Origin: JAJDXO01 sp965207535
Lineage (GTDB): Bacteria; Pseudomonadota; Alphaproteobacteria; Rhodospirillales; UBA2165
Direction of reading: 5' to 3'
Assembly: GCA_965207535.1 (NCBI GenBank)
Contig: CBDBMR010000002.1
Coordinates: 1 to 64,000, forward strand
Length of the DNA: 64,000 bases
The notes under the pieces were generated by a model. The model saw nothing but the letters and a program-made list of their open reading frames with translations. It did no database searches and was not told where the DNA came from. A program made the translations under genes and the position numbers. Positions 62,636 to 64,000 of the stretch are shown piece by piece (positions within the stretch are counted from its first letter, which is position 1; each line of letters begins with the position of its first letter).

Positions 62636-64000
62636 GTGAGCGGTCTTCCCGTCATAGCCGAGCGCCTGCGGGACGCCGTAATCCGCCTTGCGGGCTGGCG
62701 GCGGTACGGTCTGGCTATACTTGCCGGTGCCGCCGCGGTCCTGGCGCTGCCGCCGGTGCATTTTGCCGTCGCGCTTCTGCCGGCGTTTATCGTCCTCGTT
62801 TGGCTGATCGACGGCGGCCCCGAACATGCAACTGGGCGCCGTACCCTGATCTCGGTCGGGCTCGCCGGCTGGTGTTTCGGAATCGGCTACTTCGTGGCCG
62901 GACTTTATTGGATATCCTTTTCCTTTCTTGTCGACGCCGGGACCTTCGCCTGGATGATCCCGTTTGCGGTCACCGGGTTGGCCGCGTTGCTCGGAAGCTA
63001 CTTCGCCTTTGTCGCCGTATTGACCCGTCTGTGGGCGCCGGCGGGTCCTTTCCGTGTGCTCGGGTTCGCTGGCTTCTGGGTCGGCGCCGAATGGGTCCGG
63101 GGCTGGGCGCTGACGGGATTTCCCTGGAACCTGATCGGGACCGCCTGGACATTTTCCGATTCGATGATCCAGACGGCGGCGTTCGGCGGGGCCTATCTTT
63201 TGAGCCTGCTGACCATCGCCGCCGCGTCCTTTCCCGCCCTGCTCGGCGACCGGAATCTGCCCCTCCGCGGCCGTTGGGTCTGGAGCGGCGCCCCGCTGGT
63301 TCTTTTGGCCGTGGCGTGGGGTGCCGGCGCCCTGCGTCTGGCATCGGCGAATACGGATGCCGTCGAAAATGTCCGGCTGCGGCTGGTTCAGCCGAATATC
63401 GCCCAGCGCGACAAGTGGCGTCCCGAGTTGCTGGGCCGCCATCTCGCGACCCTGCGCACGTTGAGCCGGCAACCGGGTTCGGGCGCCCAGCCGACCCACG
63501 TGATTTGGCCGGAAACCGCCGTGCCGTTCCTCCTCGACGGCAATCGGCAAGGGGTCGCGGCGCTTGCCCAAGCGGCGCCGGTCGACGGGGCATTGATTTC
63601 AGGGGCGCTCAGGACGTCGGTCGGGCCCCGGGGCGCCGGCGCCCCCCGCCGGGTGTGGAACAGCCTCGCGGTCGTTACCGCCGACCAACGGATTGCCGGT
63701 TCCTATGACAAACACCACCTGGTTCCATTCGGGGAGTACGTCCCGCTCCGGTCGGTGTTCCGGATCGACAAGATCACGGTGGGTCGGACCGATTTCAGTT
63801 CGGGACCCGGACGACGGAGCATTGACCTCCCGGGCGGGCCGGCGTTCAGTCCGTTGATTTGCTACGAGGCGATTTTTCCCGGCCGGGTCGTCGACGGCGC
63901 CAGCCGTCCCGGCTGGCTGCTGAACCTGACAAACGATGCCTGGTTCGGCACCTCATCGGGCCCGTACCAGCACTTCGCGAGCACGCGGCTCAGGGCGGTC
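62636..64000 (+). CDS. lnt: Apolipoprotein N-acyltransferase, partial
   Basis: Open to the window edge (455 codons, about 65 residues short of a typical Lnt). Starts at GTG 62636. Several membrane helices precede a nitrilase-like domain with the catalytic triad: glutamate in IWPETAVPF, lysine in YDKHHLVPFGEYVP and cysteine in LICYEAIFPG. Transfers a third acyl chain to lipoproteins in the inner membrane. Final gene of the miaB-phoH-ybeY-corC-lnt cluster. The 3' end is not in this window. Confidence 0.95.
   Translation, partial: MSGLPVIAERLRDAVIRLAGWRRYGLAILAGAAAVLALPPVHFAVALLPAFIVLVWLIDGGPEHATGRRTLISVGLAGWCFGIGYFVAGLYWISFSFLVDAGTFAWMIPFAVTGLAALLGSYFAFVAVLTRLWAPAGPFRVLGFAGFWVGAEWVRGWALTGFPWNLIGTAWTFSDSMIQTAAFGGAYLLSLLTIAAASFPALLGDRNLPLRGRWVWSGAPLVLLAVAWGAGALRLASANTDAVENVRLRLVQPNIAQRDKWRPELLGRHLATLRTLSRQPGSGAQPTHVIWPETAVPFLLDGNRQGVAALAQAAPVDGALISGALRTSVGPRGAGAPRRVWNSLAVVTADQRIAGSYDKHHLVPFGEYVPLRSVFRIDKITVGRTDFSSGPGRRSIDLPGGPAFSPLICYEAIFPGRVVDGASRPGWLLNLTNDAWFGTSSGPYQHFASTRLRAV

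Overview
The window is high-GC DNA from an alphaproteobacterium. Gene order and content (hslU-hslV; hisB-DUF2628-hisH-hisA-hisF-hisE; hrcA-grpE-dnaK-dnaJ; mutS-glnD-murJ-trpS; tsaB-rimI-mucR-fur-miaB-phoH-ybeY-corC-lnt) fit a Rhodospirillales-like lineage. That placement is inference from gene neighbourhood, not from a marker search. No rRNA, tRNA or CRISPR array was seen. The last gene (lnt) runs off the right edge.

Accessory island, about 1-12.6 kb. It holds a variant DNA phosphorothioation (Dnd-like) cassette: a DndC-type sulfurtransferase whose 5' end is damaged, a 66-aa partner, a DndD-type SMC-like ATPase, a DndE domain fused to a HerA/FtsK-type ATPase, a four-helix membrane protein and a DGQHR (DndB-like) protein. 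Next, on the minus strand, comes an AbiEi/AbiEii-like antitoxin/nucleotidyltransferase pair preceded by a dense array of direct and inverted repeats. Decayed tyrosine-recombinase genes lie on both sides (about 0.95-1.5 kb and 10.6-11.4 kb), so this is probably the worn remains of an integrated element. An AT-rich junction with a REP-like repeat (about 12.6-13.0 kb) leads into core chromosome.

Core chromosome, 13.0-64 kb. Layout in order: Smr protein and XRE regulator; DcaP-like porin; HslUV protease; histidine biosynthesis with a DUF2628 gene and a HIT protein; comM, frameshifted by an exact 25-bp tandem duplication and preceded by a perfect alphaproteobacterial LexA-box motif; gshB; a BON lipoprotein, YraN, RsmI and an LppC-like penicillin-binding-protein activator; hemW, rdgB, rph; the heat-shock genes; dapB, DUF2244, nth; a lipoprotein, a CysZ-like membrane protein, a PfkB kinase, an AmpG-like permease, alanine dehydrogenase and a macro-domain protein; mutS, glnD, murJ, trpS; cell-wall enzymes (Bax-like, polysaccharide deacetylase, VanX/DdpX-like); tsaB-rimI, mucR, fur; and the miaB-phoH-ybeY-corC-lnt cluster.

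A second small accessory insertion lies between hemW and rdgB (28.9-30.4 kb). It carries an Mrr-type restriction enzyme and an XRE antitoxin with a coupled 38-codon ORF. A 110-bp near-identical copy of the hemW 5' end flanks the XRE module. In both copies a cargo ORF ends with TAG exactly 5 nt before the hemW ATG.

The window also shows many short tandem duplications (12-27 bp) in gene tails, spacers and one coding interior, and three copies of a REP-like GAGAGGG/CCCTCACCC repeat. The points most worth checking are the DndE-HerA Dnd variant with its embedded membrane protein, the comM duplication plus SOS box, and the hemW insertion hotspot.
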